The notes beneath the pieces were generated by a model that did not search any database, was not told the origin of the DNA, and saw nothing but the letters and a program-made list of their open reading frames with translations. DNA of 64,000 nt from Bacteroidota bacterium (lineage in GTDB: Bacteria > Bacteroidota > Bacteroidia > Flavobacteriales > Weeksellaceae). The position numbers and the translations under genes were made by a program. Numbering within the stretch: position 1 is the first letter of the stretch; each line of letters opens with the position of its first letter. This document shows positions 8,564 to 17,742 of the stretch, piece after piece. The stretch lies in contig JAEWZO010000003.1 in NCBI GenBank assembly GCA_023458415.1, positions 1 to 64,000 of the forward strand. Direction: 5' to 3'.

Positions 8564-9267
8564 TCTCTTCTTCCCATCAGCAAAGACGCCCAGTAAAGAA
8601 GTTGCGCTAAAGATCCGAGTGCCGCTACTAAATAAGTTCTTGCCGCCCACTTAAGAGAATCTGCAGCTCCTGCATATTCTTCCTGAGTAACTGTACCGGT
8701 AGATTTCAGCCATTTCAGCGCTCTGTTACTCGCATCGTATTCCACAGGAAGCGTAATGAAAGCGAACAAAGTTGTTACCGCAAACATTGCAACACCAATC
8801 ATCAGAACAGTTGTATTTCCTTGAGGATTATCAATAGTTTGTGTTGAAACCATCAAACCAATCCCGGCAATTAACACCCATTGCATCAAATTAGAAGCGA
8901 TGTTAACTACAGGAACCAACTTTGAACGAAGTTGAAGCATAGAATATCCAACTGCATGCTGAACCGCATGTCCACATTCGTGTGCTGCAACCGCCGCTGC
9001 CGCCGCATTTCTTTGCATATAAACAGCTTCGGAAAGATTAACGGTTTTATTGAGAGGATTGTAATGGTCAGTAAGTTGTCCAGGTACAGAAATTACCTGT
9101 ACGTCGTGAATTCCGTTATCGCGGAGCATTTTTTCCGCAACTTCTTTTCCGGACATTCCGTTCCGCAAATGAACTTGAGAGTAATGATTGAATTTCGCTT
9201 TCAGTCTTGCTGACACAAGCCAGCTCACAAGCATTGAAATTCCAATAATAAGATAATAACCAGTCAT
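8560..9267 (-). CDS. Membrane zinc metallopeptidase (YugP-like)
   Basis: The 235-residue product is an integral membrane peptidase of the Zn_peptidase_2 family. It has an N-terminal helix (about 3-19), a zinc motif HECGH at 96-100 within AAHECGHAVQHA, and two more hydrophobic segments (about 121-141 and 155-173). The zinc motif follows a Ala-rich stretch as in the family. Substrates of YugP proteins are unknown; membrane protein turnover is inferred. It converges on the YigZ gene with a 4-bp overlap and diverges from the GNAT gene. Confidence 0.85.
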   Translation of the reverse strand: MTGYYLIIGISMLVSWLVSARLKAKFNHYSQVHLRNGMSGKEVAEKMLRDNGIHDVQVISVPGQLTDHYNPLNKTVNLSEAVYMQRNAAAAAVAAHECGHAVQHAVGYSMLQLRSKLVPVVNIASNLMQWVLIAGIGLMVSTQTIDNPQGNTTVLMIGVAMFAVTTLFAFITLPVEYDASNRALKWLKSTGTVTQEEYAGAADSLKWAARTYLVAALGSLAQLLYWASLLMGRRD

Positions 9268-9350
9268 ATTTATTTAAGTTTTTTTATTTAAAATTCGTCT
9301 CAGTTATTGTAAAAAACGTGCCAAAGTTTCGTCATAAAACAGCAAAGGTT

Positions 9351-9358
9351 TATCTTTG
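9351..9358 (+). promoter_or_regulatory. -7 promoter element of the GNAT gene
   Basis: TATCTTTG matches TAnnTTTG and lies 19 bp before the ATG at 9378. A -33 TTG at the right distance is not obvious. Confidence 0.5.
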
Positions 9359-9377
9359 TAATCCCTAAAAAAACAGG

Positions 9378-10502
9378 ATGTCGGAAATAAAGATTATTAA
9401 AGTAACTACAGATAAAGAACTGATGGATTTCATCCGGTTCCCAATGCAGCTTTACAAAAATAACAAAAATTATGTACCGGCCTTAATTAGCGACGAGAAA
9501 AACATTTGGAATCCGACGGAAAATCCCGCTCTGAACTTCTCCGAAGCGGCGCAATTCCTGGCTTACAGAAATAACGAAATTGTGGGACGTGTCGCAGTGA
9601 TGATTAACCGAAAAGAAGAAACCGAGTTGGGAATCAGAAAAGTACGTTTTGGATGGATTGATTTCATTGACGATCAAAAGGTTTCAGCTGCACTGATTGA
9701 GACTGTGAAAAATTTCGCTAAAGAAAAAGGATATCCGAAGATTGAAGGTCCAATGGGTTTCACCAACCTTGATAAAGCCGGAATGCTTACCATGGGATTT
9801 AATCGGCTTGCGACTATGATTGGCATTTACAATTACGAATATTACCCTAAACATCTTGAAACTCTTGGACTTACAAAAGAAAAAGAATGGGTAGAATATG
9901 AAATTGTATTTCCTGAAATTTTACCGGAAAAAATTGTGAAATTCAGCCAACTGATAGCTGAAAAATACAACCTTAAAGTACTGAAATTCAAATCAAAAGA
10001 TGAGATCCTACCATTGGTGGAACCAATGTTCCGTCTTTTGGATGACACATATAAAAATCTCTCCACCTACACTCCTATTTCCGACGAACAGATAAAAAAC
10101 TACAAGGAAAAATATTTCGGACTTTTAGATAAAGATTTCATCGTTTGCATCACCGATGCAGAAGACAAACTGATTTCTTTCGCCATCACAATGCCTTCTT
10201 ACTCCGTTGCGCTTCAAAAATCCAAAGGAAAACTTTTCCCTTTCGGATGGTGGCATTTTCTGCAGGCAGGAAAAAAGAACGATCGTGCTAATTTCTATCT
10301 AATCGGCATTCATCCTGATTATCAACGTCGTGGAGTGACTTCAATTATCTTCAAACAGATCTACGAAACCTTCCGGGAAAAAGGAGTTAAGTATCTGGAA
10401 ACCAATCCCGAACTTGAGGAAAATAAAAGCATACAACTTCTTTGGCAGGACTATAATCCGGTCAATCACAAAAGGAGACGCACTTATTCAATGGAAATAT
10501 GA
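9378..10502 (+). CDS. GNAT-fold N-acetyltransferase-like protein
   Basis: The 374-residue protein has a GNAT fold, best seen in the C-terminal half where FYLIGIHPDYQRRGVTSIIFKQIYETF (about 302-328) is the acetyl-CoA-binding strand-loop-helix with the Q/RxxGxx pattern. The N-terminal half (DFIRFPMQLYKNNKNYVPAL; GPMGFTNLDKAGML) is characteristic of a Bacteroidota family of long GNAT proteins whose substrate is unknown. It is likely soluble. The ATGA overlap with the next small gene indicates coupling. Substrate assignment is not possible from sequence. Confidence 0.78.
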   Translation: MSEIKIIKVTTDKELMDFIRFPMQLYKNNKNYVPALISDEKNIWNPTENPALNFSEAAQFLAYRNNEIVGRVAVMINRKEETELGIRKVRFGWIDFIDDQKVSAALIETVKNFAKEKGYPKIEGPMGFTNLDKAGMLTMGFNRLATMIGIYNYEYYPKHLETLGLTKEKEWVEYEIVFPEILPEKIVKFSQLIAEKYNLKVLKFKSKDEILPLVEPMFRLLDDTYKNLSTYTPISDEQIKNYKEKYFGLLDKDFIVCITDAEDKLISFAITMPSYSVALQKSKGKLFPFGWWHFLQAGKKNDRANFYLIGIHPDYQRRGVTSIIFKQIYETFREKGVKYLETNPELEENKSIQLLWQDYNPVNHKRRRTYSMEI

Positions 10503-10684
10503 AGAAGCAGTTGATTTTGTATATGATTCTTATCATGATTTTCGTGGTATACAACTTATTTTTCCAGGTAAGCGATGAAAGGATCAATACGATCATCAAT
10601 ATTCTTTTCGCTAGTTTTCTGTTCCTTTACATTGGGTACATCGCATTTGTCATACTTCGCAAACTGAAAAAAAGCAAGAGGTAA
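10499..10684 (+). CDS. Small two-helix membrane protein
   Basis: A 61-residue protein made almost entirely of two transmembrane helices (about 4-22 and 31-53) with a Lys/Arg-rich C-terminal tail (RKLKKSKR), which by the positive-inside rule would be cytoplasmic. The start overlaps the GNAT stop as ATGA. No family recognised. The coupling to the GNAT gene is the main reason to believe it is real. Confidence 0.65.
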   Translation: MKKQLILYMILIMIFVVYNLFFQVSDERINTIINILFASFLFLYIGYIAFVILRKLKKSKR

Positions 10685-10755
10685 GAAGCTTATTTTTAAT
10701 CATTCTAAATTAAAGTTTTTCTTCTATTTACGGGCATTTTCAAGATTGAAATTTT

Positions 10756-10783
10756 TTGTATAAATCTTTATTCACTAAATTTG
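10756..10783 (+). promoter_or_regulatory. Promoter of the nuo operon
   Basis: A -33 TTG at 10756-10758 and a -7 TAAATTTG at 10776-10783 are separated by 17 bp, a good match to the Bacteroidota consensus. The nuoA ATG follows 23 bp later. No second promoter of this quality was noticed inside the operon. Confidence 0.7.
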
Positions 10784-10806
10784 CTGATTGAGAAAAGTAT
10801 GCTGAA

Positions 10807-11178
10807 ATGAATTTACCCGAAAATTATATTCCAATAATCATTCAAGGTCTAGTAGGTTTAAGTTTTGTGATACTGTCACTTGTTGGAACCCACTTTCTCG
10901 GACCAAAACAAAGCAAGGAAAAAAGCAGAAAAAACGAAAGTTTCGAGTGCGGTATAGAGGTTGAAGGTAACGCAAGAACACCTTTCTCCGTAAAATATTT
11001 TTTAACTGCTGTACTTTTCGTTCTCTTCGATGTAGAAATAGTCTTTTTCTACCCATACGCAGTTAATTTCAGAGAATTCGGCATGGAAGGTTTCCTTGCT
11101 GTACTGGCTTTTGTTGCGGTTTTCTTTATGGCATTCGTGTACGTTTGGAAACGCGGTGCCCTCGATTGGGACAGATAA
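10807..11178 (+). CDS. nuoA: NADH-quinone oxidoreductase subunit A
   Basis: NuoA is a small membrane subunit at the junction of the arms of respiratory complex I. The 123-residue product has three transmembrane helices (about 9-28, 63-83, 90-111) and the conserved loop ESFECGIEVEGNARTPFSVKY (about 37-57), whose Cys and acidic residues lie near the quinone channel, then FVLFDVEIVFFYPYAV. First gene of a complete nuoA-N operon, 23 bp ahead of nuoB. Confidence 0.96.
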   Translation: MNLPENYIPIIIQGLVGLSFVILSLVGTHFLGPKQSKEKSRKNESFECGIEVEGNARTPFSVKYFLTAVLFVLFDVEIVFFYPYAVNFREFGMEGFLAVLAFVAVFFMAFVYVWKRGALDWDR

Positions 11179-11201
11179 ATTAATTAAAAAAAGAAAAAAT
11201 T

Positions 11202-11759
11202 ATGTCAGATACAAAACCGGTAGTGAGAATGGACGCAGAACCGCCTGAAGGTTATGAAGGCGAAGGGTTCTTTGTAACCAAACTCAGCAGCGTAATTGGT
11301 ATGGCAAGAAGTTACTCTTTGTGGCCTCTTCCTTTTGCAACGTCATGTTGCGGAATTGAGTTCATGGCCGTACTTAACCCAACATACGACGCCTCCAGAT
11401 TTGGTATGGAAAGAAACTCTTTTTCACCAAGACACGCCGATATGATGATGGTTTGCGGAACAATTTCTAAAAAATTGGGACCTGTGCTTCAGCAAGTGTA
11501 CACACAAATGGCGGAACCAAGATGGGTTGTAGCGGTTGGTGCATGTGCATCTTCAGGAGGTATTTTCGATACATATTCAGTGCTTCAGGGAATTGATAAA
11601 ATTATTCCTGTTGATGTTTATGTACCGGGTTGCCCACCAAGACCGGAGCAGATTATTGAAGGTGTGATGCAGGTTCAGGCTTTAGCACAAAGCGAAAGCA
11701 TCAGAAGAAGAGACATGCCGGAATATCAAAAACTTCTGGAATCTTACGGAATTAAATAA
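11202..11759 (+). CDS. nuoB: NADH-quinone oxidoreductase subunit B
   Basis: NuoB holds cluster N2, the last iron-sulfur centre before quinone. The 185-residue protein shows the adjacent cysteines of ATSCCGIEFMA (Cys49-Cys50), the third in VGACASSGG and the fourth in YVPGCPPRPEQ, which is the complete ligand set. The N-terminus is slightly extended compared with minimal NuoB. Peripheral arm of complex I on the cytoplasmic face; 51 bp before nuoC. Confidence 0.97.
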   Translation: MSDTKPVVRMDAEPPEGYEGEGFFVTKLSSVIGMARSYSLWPLPFATSCCGIEFMAVLNPTYDASRFGMERNSFSPRHADMMMVCGTISKKLGPVLQQVYTQMAEPRWVVAVGACASSGGIFDTYSVLQGIDKIIPVDVYVPGCPPRPEQIIEGVMQVQALAQSESIRRRDMPEYQKLLESYGIK

Positions 11760-11810
11760 TTTCAGTTTCGAAAATTATAATATTTTGAATCTGAATTTTG
11801 AATTAACGAT

Positions 11811-12305
11811 ATGACAAACGAATTTGTTTTAGAAGCGATAAATAGAGAGTTCCCGGAAAGTGTTGTGGCAAGTTCAGAACCGTACGGAATGCTCACTGTG
11901 GAAGTTAAAAAAGAAGACATCAAGAAAGTTATTCATCATCTTCGTGACTCTTCACTGGATTTTAATTTCCTCACCGATATCTGCGGAATTCATTATCCGG
12001 AGGATAAAGAAAAGGAACTGGGCGTTATTTACCATATGCACAATATGAAAGAAAATGTAAGGATTCGTCTAAAATCATTTTCTTCAAGAGAAACCGCTGA
12101 GTTCGAAACGCTTACAGATCTTTACGCCGCCGCGAACTGGATGGAGCGTGAAACTTATGATTTCTACGGAATTAAATTTAAAGGACATCCGGATTTAAGA
12201 CCAATCCTTAATATGGAAGATCTTGGTTATCATCCGATGCTGAAGGAATACAGACTGGAGGACGGCACCAGAACCGATAAAGACGATAAAATGTTCGGAC
12301 GTTAA
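11811..12305 (+). CDS. nuoC: NADH-quinone oxidoreductase subunit C
   Basis: The 164-residue product matches the 30-kDa subunit of complex I. The signature region is YDFYGIKFKGHPDLRPIL (about 118-135), preceded by the ferredoxin-like core with TDICGIHYPE. It packs against NuoD in the peripheral arm. In this organism nuoC and nuoD are separate genes, not fused as in E. coli. A 41-bp spacer containing a repeated GCTTAAAGC separates it from nuoD. Confidence 0.95.
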   Translation: MTNEFVLEAINREFPESVVASSEPYGMLTVEVKKEDIKKVIHHLRDSSLDFNFLTDICGIHYPEDKEKELGVIYHMHNMKENVRIRLKSFSSRETAEFETLTDLYAAANWMERETYDFYGIKFKGHPDLRPILNMEDLGYHPMLKEYRLEDGTRTDKDDKMFGR

Positions 12306-12308
12306 TAC

Positions 12309-12337
12309 GCTTAAAGCTTATGCTTACTGCTTAAAGC
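12309..12337. repeat. Paired GCTTAAAGC repeats between nuoC and nuoD
   Basis: GCTTAAAGC occurs at 12309-12317 and again at 12329-12337, ahead of the nuoD ATG at 12347. Each copy is also nearly self-complementary. Function unknown; possibly only spacer sequence. Confidence 0.4.
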
Positions 12338-12346
12338 CAAAAAATT

Positions 12347-13570
12347 ATGAAAGACAACGCACTATCCAATATACTGAACCAGTACGATGCTAAAGAGCAA
12401 ATTGACGGACAGCTGTACACGCTGAACCTTGGACCAACTCACCCTGCAACGCACGGTATTTTCGAAAACGTTCTCACCATGGATGGAGAAAGAATTCTTC
12501 ACTCCGAGCAAACGGTGGGTTATATTCACAGAGCTTTCGAAAAAATTTCTGAAAGAAGAAATTTCGCACAGATTACTACGTTAACCGACCGCATGAATTA
12601 CTGTTCAGCGCCCATCAACAATATCGGATGGCACATGACGGTAGAAAAACTAATTGGTTGTGAAGTACCGAAACGTGTAGATTATATGCGTATCATCATG
12701 ATGGAATTGGCACGTATTGCCGACCACATGGTTTGTAACGGTGTAACGGCAATGGATGCAGGTGCGATTACCGGTTTAACTTATCTTTTCCGTGAAAGAG
12801 AAGCCATTTACGAAATATACGAGCAGATTTGCGGAGCAAGGATGACCACGAATATGGGTAGAATTGGTGGTTTTGAAAGGGATTTCAATCCAAAATTCCA
12901 CGAATTGCTTCAAAACTGGCTGAAAAATTTCCCAAGAATTTGGGGACAGTTCTGTACACTGAACGAAAGAAACAGAATCTTCATGGACAGAACTATTCAC
13001 GCAGGTCCTATCTCTGCTGAACGCGCACTTAGCTACGGTTTCACAGGACCGAACCTTCGCGCTGCAGGTGTAGATTATGATGTTCGTGTTGCACAGCCGT
13101 ATTCTTCATATGAAGATTTCGATTTCATCATTCCGCTTGGAACCGCAGGTGATACTTACGACCGTTTCATGGTTCGTCAACAGGAAGTTTGGGAATCTCT
13201 AAAAATTATTGAACAGGCTTACAAGAATCTTCCTGATGGTCCTTTCCACGCAGATGTTCCTGAGTTTTATCTTCCTGAAAAAGCTGATGTATACAATAAT
13301 ATGGAAGCTTTAATTTACCATTTCAAAATTGTAATGGGAGAAACTGACGTTCCTGTAGGAGAAGTGTACCACGCAGTAGAAGGTGCAAACGGCGAATTAG
13401 GTTTTTATTTGGTAAGCGACGGTGGTAGAAGTCCGTACAGACTTCACTTCAGAAGACCTTGTTTCATCTATTATCAGGCTTATCCTGAGATGATTAAAGG
13501 AGCCATGATTTCCGACGCAATTCTTACCATGTGTTCAATGAACGTAATTGCCGGAGAATTAGACGCCTAG
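12347..13570 (+). CDS. nuoD: NADH-quinone oxidoreductase subunit D
   Basis: NuoD, the 49-kDa subunit, forms the quinone-binding pocket with NuoB. The 407-residue protein carries the family landmarks: LNLGPTHPATHG near residue 27 (the histidine loop at the quinone site), GYIHRAFEK, DRMNYCSAP and the C-terminal GELGFYLVSDGGRSPYRLHFRRPCF, all expected of an active subunit. It is related to group 4 hydrogenase large subunits but lacks their nickel cysteines. Fourth gene of the operon. Confidence 0.97.
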   Translation: MKDNALSNILNQYDAKEQIDGQLYTLNLGPTHPATHGIFENVLTMDGERILHSEQTVGYIHRAFEKISERRNFAQITTLTDRMNYCSAPINNIGWHMTVEKLIGCEVPKRVDYMRIIMMELARIADHMVCNGVTAMDAGAITGLTYLFREREAIYEIYEQICGARMTTNMGRIGGFERDFNPKFHELLQNWLKNFPRIWGQFCTLNERNRIFMDRTIHAGPISAERALSYGFTGPNLRAAGVDYDVRVAQPYSSYEDFDFIIPLGTAGDTYDRFMVRQQEVWESLKIIEQAYKNLPDGPFHADVPEFYLPEKADVYNNMEALIYHFKIVMGETDVPVGEVYHAVEGANGELGFYLVSDGGRSPYRLHFRRPCFIYYQAYPEMIKGAMISDAILTMCSMNVIAGELDA

Positions 13571-13656
13571 GAAATTTTGAATAATAAATTTTAAATAAGT
13601 TTTTTAGATACTGTGATTTAAATCAAATCCAAAATCTAAAATTTAGAATTAATAAA

Positions 13657-14166
13657 ATGAGCGAAACGATTGCTTTCAAACCCGAAGCCTTAGAGCAGGT
13701 TAATAAAATTATCGCAAGATACCCGGAGGGAAGACAGAAATCTGCCCTTATTCCGATTCTTCACGTTGCACAGAAAGAATTTGGCGGTTGGCTTGACGTT
13801 CCGGTGATGGATTATGTTGCACAAATTCTGAACATCAAACCAATTGAAGTGTATGAAGTAGCCACTTTCTACACCATGTTCAATATGCAGCCTGTCGGCA
13901 AATACGTTCTTGAGGTTTGCAGAACCGGGCCTTGCCTTACAAGAGGAAGCGAGAAAATTCTGGATCATATCCGCACAAAACTCAACATCAAAGATGGCGA
14001 AACCACTGAGGACGGACTTTTCACACTGAAACCGTCCGAATGTCTCGGCGCCTGCGGATACGCACCGATGATGCTTCTCGGCAAATTTTATCACGAAAAT
14101 TTAACTATTGAAAAAGTAGACGAAATCCTGGAACTTTGCAGACAGGGAGCGCTTGCTTTGGATTAA
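13657..14166 (+). CDS. nuoE: NADH-quinone oxidoreductase subunit E
   Basis: NuoE is a thioredoxin-like subunit binding 2Fe-2S cluster N1a in the NADH dehydrogenase module. In the 169-residue product the four ligands appear as EVCRTGPC (first pair) and SECLGAC (second pair). The N-terminal helical part (RYPEGRQKSALIPILHVAQKEFGGWL) is typical. The stop codon overlaps the first in-frame ATG of nuoF (TAATG), indicating coupling. Confidence 0.95.
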   Translation: MSETIAFKPEALEQVNKIIARYPEGRQKSALIPILHVAQKEFGGWLDVPVMDYVAQILNIKPIEVYEVATFYTMFNMQPVGKYVLEVCRTGPCLTRGSEKILDHIRTKLNIKDGETTEDGLFTLKPSECLGACGYAPMMLLGKFYHENLTIEKVDEILELCRQGALALD

Positions 14167-14177
14167 TGAATATTGAA

Positions 14178-15533
14178 ATGAGTAAAAAACTTTTACTTAA
14201 AAACGCTCATATTGATGGCATCCGCTATTTCGAAACTTACCGCAAACACGGCGGGTACGAAGCTGCGGAAAAAGCGTTGAAAATGACTCAGGAGCAAATT
14301 CTGGAAGAAGTGAAAGCTTCCGGTCTTCGCGGTCGTGGTGGCGCAGGATTCCCTACAGGAATGAAGTGGAGTTTCCTTGCAAAACCCGAAGGCGTACCAA
14401 GACACCTTGTGGTAAATGCCGATGAATCTGAACCGGGAACGTTCAAAGACAGATATTTAATGGAACACCTTCCTCATTTACTGATCGAGGGAATGCTGAT
14501 TTCATCATTCTGTCTGGGTTCAAACACCTCTTACATTTACATCCGTGGCGAATATGCATGGATTCCGGATATTCTGGAACAGGCTATTGACGAGGCAAAA
14601 GCTGCAGGATTTTTAGGCAAAGATATTCTGGGAACAGGATTCGATCTTGAAATTTATGTTCAGAGAGGAGCCGGAGCCTACATTTGCGGTGAAGAAACTG
14701 CACTTCTTGAATCTCTGGAAGGTAAAAGAGGAAATCCAAGACTAAAACCACCTTTCCCTGCAGTAAAAGGACTTTGGGAAAGACCAACGGTAGTAAACAA
14801 CGTAGAATCTATTGCGGCCGTAGTACCAATTATTGATATCACCGGTGCAGAATTCGCGAAAATCGGGGTTGGAAGATCTACTGGTACGAAACTGATTTCA
14901 GCCTGTGGAAACATCAACAAACCCGGTGTTTACGAAATCGATATGACGATTACTGTTGAAGAATTCATTTATTCTGATGAATATTGCGGTGGTATCCCGA
15001 ATGGTAAAAAGCTTAAGGCATGTATTCCGGGCGGTAGTTCCGTTCCGATTCTACCTGCTAATTTACTGTTGAAAACCATCAACGGTGAATCGAGATATAT
15101 GAACTATGAATCTTTGGCAGACGGTGGCTTTGCAACCGGAACCATGATGGGTTCAGGCGGTTTTGAAGTCCTGGATGAAGATCAGTGCATCGTGGAACAT
15201 ACCATGACTATTGCCAGATTCTACGCACACGAAAGTTGTGGACAGTGTACACCGTGCCGTGAAGGAACGCCATGGATGTACAAAATCCTGAAAAAAATAG
15301 AAAGCGGCGAAGGAACTATGGAAGACATCGATTTGCTTTGGGACATCCAAAGAAAGATTGAAGGCAACACCATCTGTCCGTTAGGTGATGCAGCAGCATG
15401 GCCTGTGGCAGCGGCAATCCGTCACTTCCGGGATGAGTTCGAATGGCATGTGAAGAATCCTGAACTTGCCAAAAAACAGAATTACGGTCTTGCCAATTAT
15501 GCAGACCCAATTCCTGCTCCGGCAGCCAATTAA
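14178..15533 (+). CDS. nuoF: NADH-quinone oxidoreductase subunit F
   Basis: NuoF binds NADH and FMN and accepts the hydride in complex I. Visible motifs are the glycine-rich FMN/NADH segment GLRGRGGAGFPTGMKW, GAGAYICGEETALLESLEG, and the 4Fe-4S ligands in SCGQCTPCREG plus the distal Cys of NTICPLGD. About 451 residues. I start at ATG 14178 (MSKKLLLKN); an alternative ATG at 14166 overlaps the nuoE stop and would add four residues. Peripheral arm, cytoplasmic. Confidence 0.95.
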   Translation: MSKKLLLKNAHIDGIRYFETYRKHGGYEAAEKALKMTQEQILEEVKASGLRGRGGAGFPTGMKWSFLAKPEGVPRHLVVNADESEPGTFKDRYLMEHLPHLLIEGMLISSFCLGSNTSYIYIRGEYAWIPDILEQAIDEAKAAGFLGKDILGTGFDLEIYVQRGAGAYICGEETALLESLEGKRGNPRLKPPFPAVKGLWERPTVVNNVESIAAVVPIIDITGAEFAKIGVGRSTGTKLISACGNINKPGVYEIDMTITVEEFIYSDEYCGGIPNGKKLKACIPGGSSVPILPANLLLKTINGESRYMNYESLADGGFATGTMMGSGGFEVLDEDQCIVEHTMTIARFYAHESCGQCTPCREGTPWMYKILKKIESGEGTMEDIDLLWDIQRKIEGNTICPLGDAAAWPVAAAIRHFRDEFEWHVKNPELAKKQNYGLANYADPIPAPAAN

Positions 15534-15567
15534 TTAAATACAGAAAAGCATTTGCTTGATTGAAGAT

Positions 15568-16587
15568 ATGAGCGAAGAAGTTAAAAAATTTAAAATCACC
15601 ATCGACGGACAGGAAACGGAAGTGGCACCGGGAACAACCATTCTGGAAGCCGCGAGACAAATCGGTGGAAAATCTGTTCCGCCTGCAATGTGTTACTATA
15701 AACCACTGGAAACCAGTGGCGGACGTTGCAGAACATGTCTGGTAGAAGTTTCCAAAGGTTCGGAAGCAGATCCGAGACCAATGCCAAAACTGGTTGCAAG
15801 CTGCAGAACCGGCGTGATGGACGGAATGGAAGTAAAAAACCTTACTTCAGAACGTGCTCAGGAAGGAAGAAAAGCGGTTACCGAATTCCTGTTGGTAAAC
15901 CACCCGTTGGACTGTCCGATCTGTGACCAGGCCGGTGAATGCCACCTTCAGGATCTGGGCTACGAGCATGGTGTGGAACAGACCAGAACAGAATTTGAAA
16001 GAAGAACTTTCGAACCTGAAGATATCGGACCGTACATCAAACTTCATATGAACAGATGTATATTGTGTGCAAGATGTGTACTGGCTGCAAACCAGCTTAC
16101 TGAAAAACGCGAGCACGGAATCCTGTTCAGAGGTGACCACGCAGAAATCTCAACTTATCTGAATAAAGCGCTTGACAATGATTTCTACGGAAACGTAATT
16201 GATGTTTGTCCGGTAGGCGCTTTAACCGACAGAACTTCAAGATTTGCAAGCCGTGTTTGGTTTACCAAACCGATGAACGCAACCTGCTCCTGCTCCAAAT
16301 GCTCCGGAAAAGCAGTTCTTTGGATGAAAGGTGAAGAAATTATCCGTGTTACTACAAGACAGGATCAGTACGGCGAAGCTGAAGAATGGATTTGCAACGA
16401 ATGCCGCTTCGAGAAAAAAGATCCGGCTTTATGGAATATTGAAGGACCAAGACATATCGACAGACATTCGGTGATTTCTTTGAACCATTACCAGAAAGCA
16501 GAAGACGAACCCGTTTTGCTGGACAATCCGATGGCTAAACAGGTCAGTGCAAAAGACGAAGAAAAGGCAGAAGAACAAAATAATTAA
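15568..16587 (+). CDS. nuoG: NADH-quinone oxidoreductase subunit G, short form
   Basis: This 339-residue protein is the electron-wire subunit of complex I. It has an N-terminal 2Fe-2S ferredoxin domain (GGRCRTCLVEV), the His-Cys3 4Fe-4S ligands (NHPLDCPICDQAGECHLQDLG), and a pair of further clusters (CILCARCV, VCPVGALTDR), then a Cys-rich segment (CSCSKCSGK, WICNECRFEK). The large molybdopterin-like domain of the roughly 900-residue E. coli NuoG is absent, with a clean stop and no downstream remnant, as usual in Flavobacteriia. An upstream TTG at 15556 is an alternative start. Confidence 0.93.
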   Translation: MSEEVKKFKITIDGQETEVAPGTTILEAARQIGGKSVPPAMCYYKPLETSGGRCRTCLVEVSKGSEADPRPMPKLVASCRTGVMDGMEVKNLTSERAQEGRKAVTEFLLVNHPLDCPICDQAGECHLQDLGYEHGVEQTRTEFERRTFEPEDIGPYIKLHMNRCILCARCVLAANQLTEKREHGILFRGDHAEISTYLNKALDNDFYGNVIDVCPVGALTDRTSRFASRVWFTKPMNATCSCSKCSGKAVLWMKGEEIIRVTTRQDQYGEAEEWICNECRFEKKDPALWNIEGPRHIDRHSVISLNHYQKAEDEPVLLDNPMAKQVSAKDEEKAEEQNN

Positions 16588-16628
16588 TAAGATCATTTGA
16601 GAATCTCGAATCTCAAATTATAAAAATT

Positions 16629-17690
16629 ATGGATTTACTCACTTTTAAAATCATACTGGTTGTAGCACTTTTTGCAGTGTCATTGGGTATTGCAGCTTAC
16701 TCTACCTGGGGTGAAAGAAAAGTTGCTGCGGCATTACAGGACAGGATCGGGCCAAACAGAGCCGGACCTTTCGGGTTATTTCAGCCTTTAGCTGACGGTG
16801 GAAAACTGTTCTTCAAGGAAGGATTTATTCCGGCTGGCGCAGAAAAATTTCTCTTCGTTCTCGGGCCTTCCATCACGATGTTTATTGCGCTTATTACGGG
16901 TGCAGTTATTCCGTGGGGACAAAGTTTAAATATCGGTGGTACCTCATTCGATTTGCAGGTTGCCAATGTTGACGTTGGTGTTCTTTTCCTTATCGCAATG
17001 GTTTCTATCGGAGTTTACGGAATGATGATCGGTGGTTGGGCTTCAAACAATAAGTATTCACTGATTGGTGCCATCCGCGCATCTTCACAGATGATTTCCT
17101 ACGAATTAGCGATGGGTCTTGCCTTGCTTTCTATCATCATGATGAGCGGAAGTCTTGATTTGAATCAGATTGTAACCGAACAGGGAAGCGGAAAATTATG
17201 GGGACTTTTTGAACTTGATGGTATGAACTGGAATATCTTCTACCAACCGTTGGCTTTCATTATTTTCCTTGTAGCAGCTTTGGCAGAAACAAACCGTCAT
17301 CCTTTCGATTTACCGGAATGTGAATCTGAACTTGTAAACGGTTATATGACTGAATATTCATCCATGAACTTCGGAATGTACATGTTCGGTGAATATGTGA
17401 ATATGTTTATTTCCAATGCTCTGATTGCTACGCTTTTCTTCGGAGGTTTCAATTATCCGGGAATTGAGTGGGTAACACAGAACTGGGGAGAAAATATTGC
17501 AGGAATTTTAAGTATTCTTTCAATTCTTACCAAAGCGATTATCGGTATTGTAATCTTTATGTGGATTCGCTGGACCATCCCAAGATTCCGTTACGATCAA
17601 TTGATGCACCTTGGGTGGAAAACTTTAATTCCGCTTGCACTGCTTAACCTTGTAGTAACAGGTGCTGTGATTTTGTTATTTGCAAACTAA
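16629..17690 (+). CDS. nuoH: NADH-quinone oxidoreductase subunit H
   Basis: NuoH links the peripheral and membrane arms and lines the quinone cavity. The 353-residue protein has eight hydrophobic segments. Conserved cytoplasmic loops are visible: GERKVAAALQDRIGPNRAGPFGLFQ-type sequence near residues 29-53, the acidic AETNRHPFDLPECESELVNGY loop (about 217-237), and TEYSSMNFGMYMFGEY. All charged residues associated with proton coupling in that loop are retained. It sits between nuoG and nuoI with spacers of 41 and 52 bp. Confidence 0.96.
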   Translation: MDLLTFKIILVVALFAVSLGIAAYSTWGERKVAAALQDRIGPNRAGPFGLFQPLADGGKLFFKEGFIPAGAEKFLFVLGPSITMFIALITGAVIPWGQSLNIGGTSFDLQVANVDVGVLFLIAMVSIGVYGMMIGGWASNNKYSLIGAIRASSQMISYELAMGLALLSIIMMSGSLDLNQIVTEQGSGKLWGLFELDGMNWNIFYQPLAFIIFLVAALAETNRHPFDLPECESELVNGYMTEYSSMNFGMYMFGEYVNMFISNALIATLFFGGFNYPGIEWVTQNWGENIAGILSILSILTKAIIGIVIFMWIRWTIPRFRYDQLMHLGWKTLIPLALLNLVVTGAVILLFAN

Positions 17691-17742
17691 AATATTTGAA
17701 CTGAGTTTTTCAATTCAAATCATTAATAAGAAATAAAGTTAA

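Noticed and set aside
15568..16587. NuoG as a truncated or frameshifted pseudogene
   Set aside because: All iron-sulfur ligands are present, the stop is clean, the next gene follows after 41 bp, and short NuoG is usual in Flavobacteriia.
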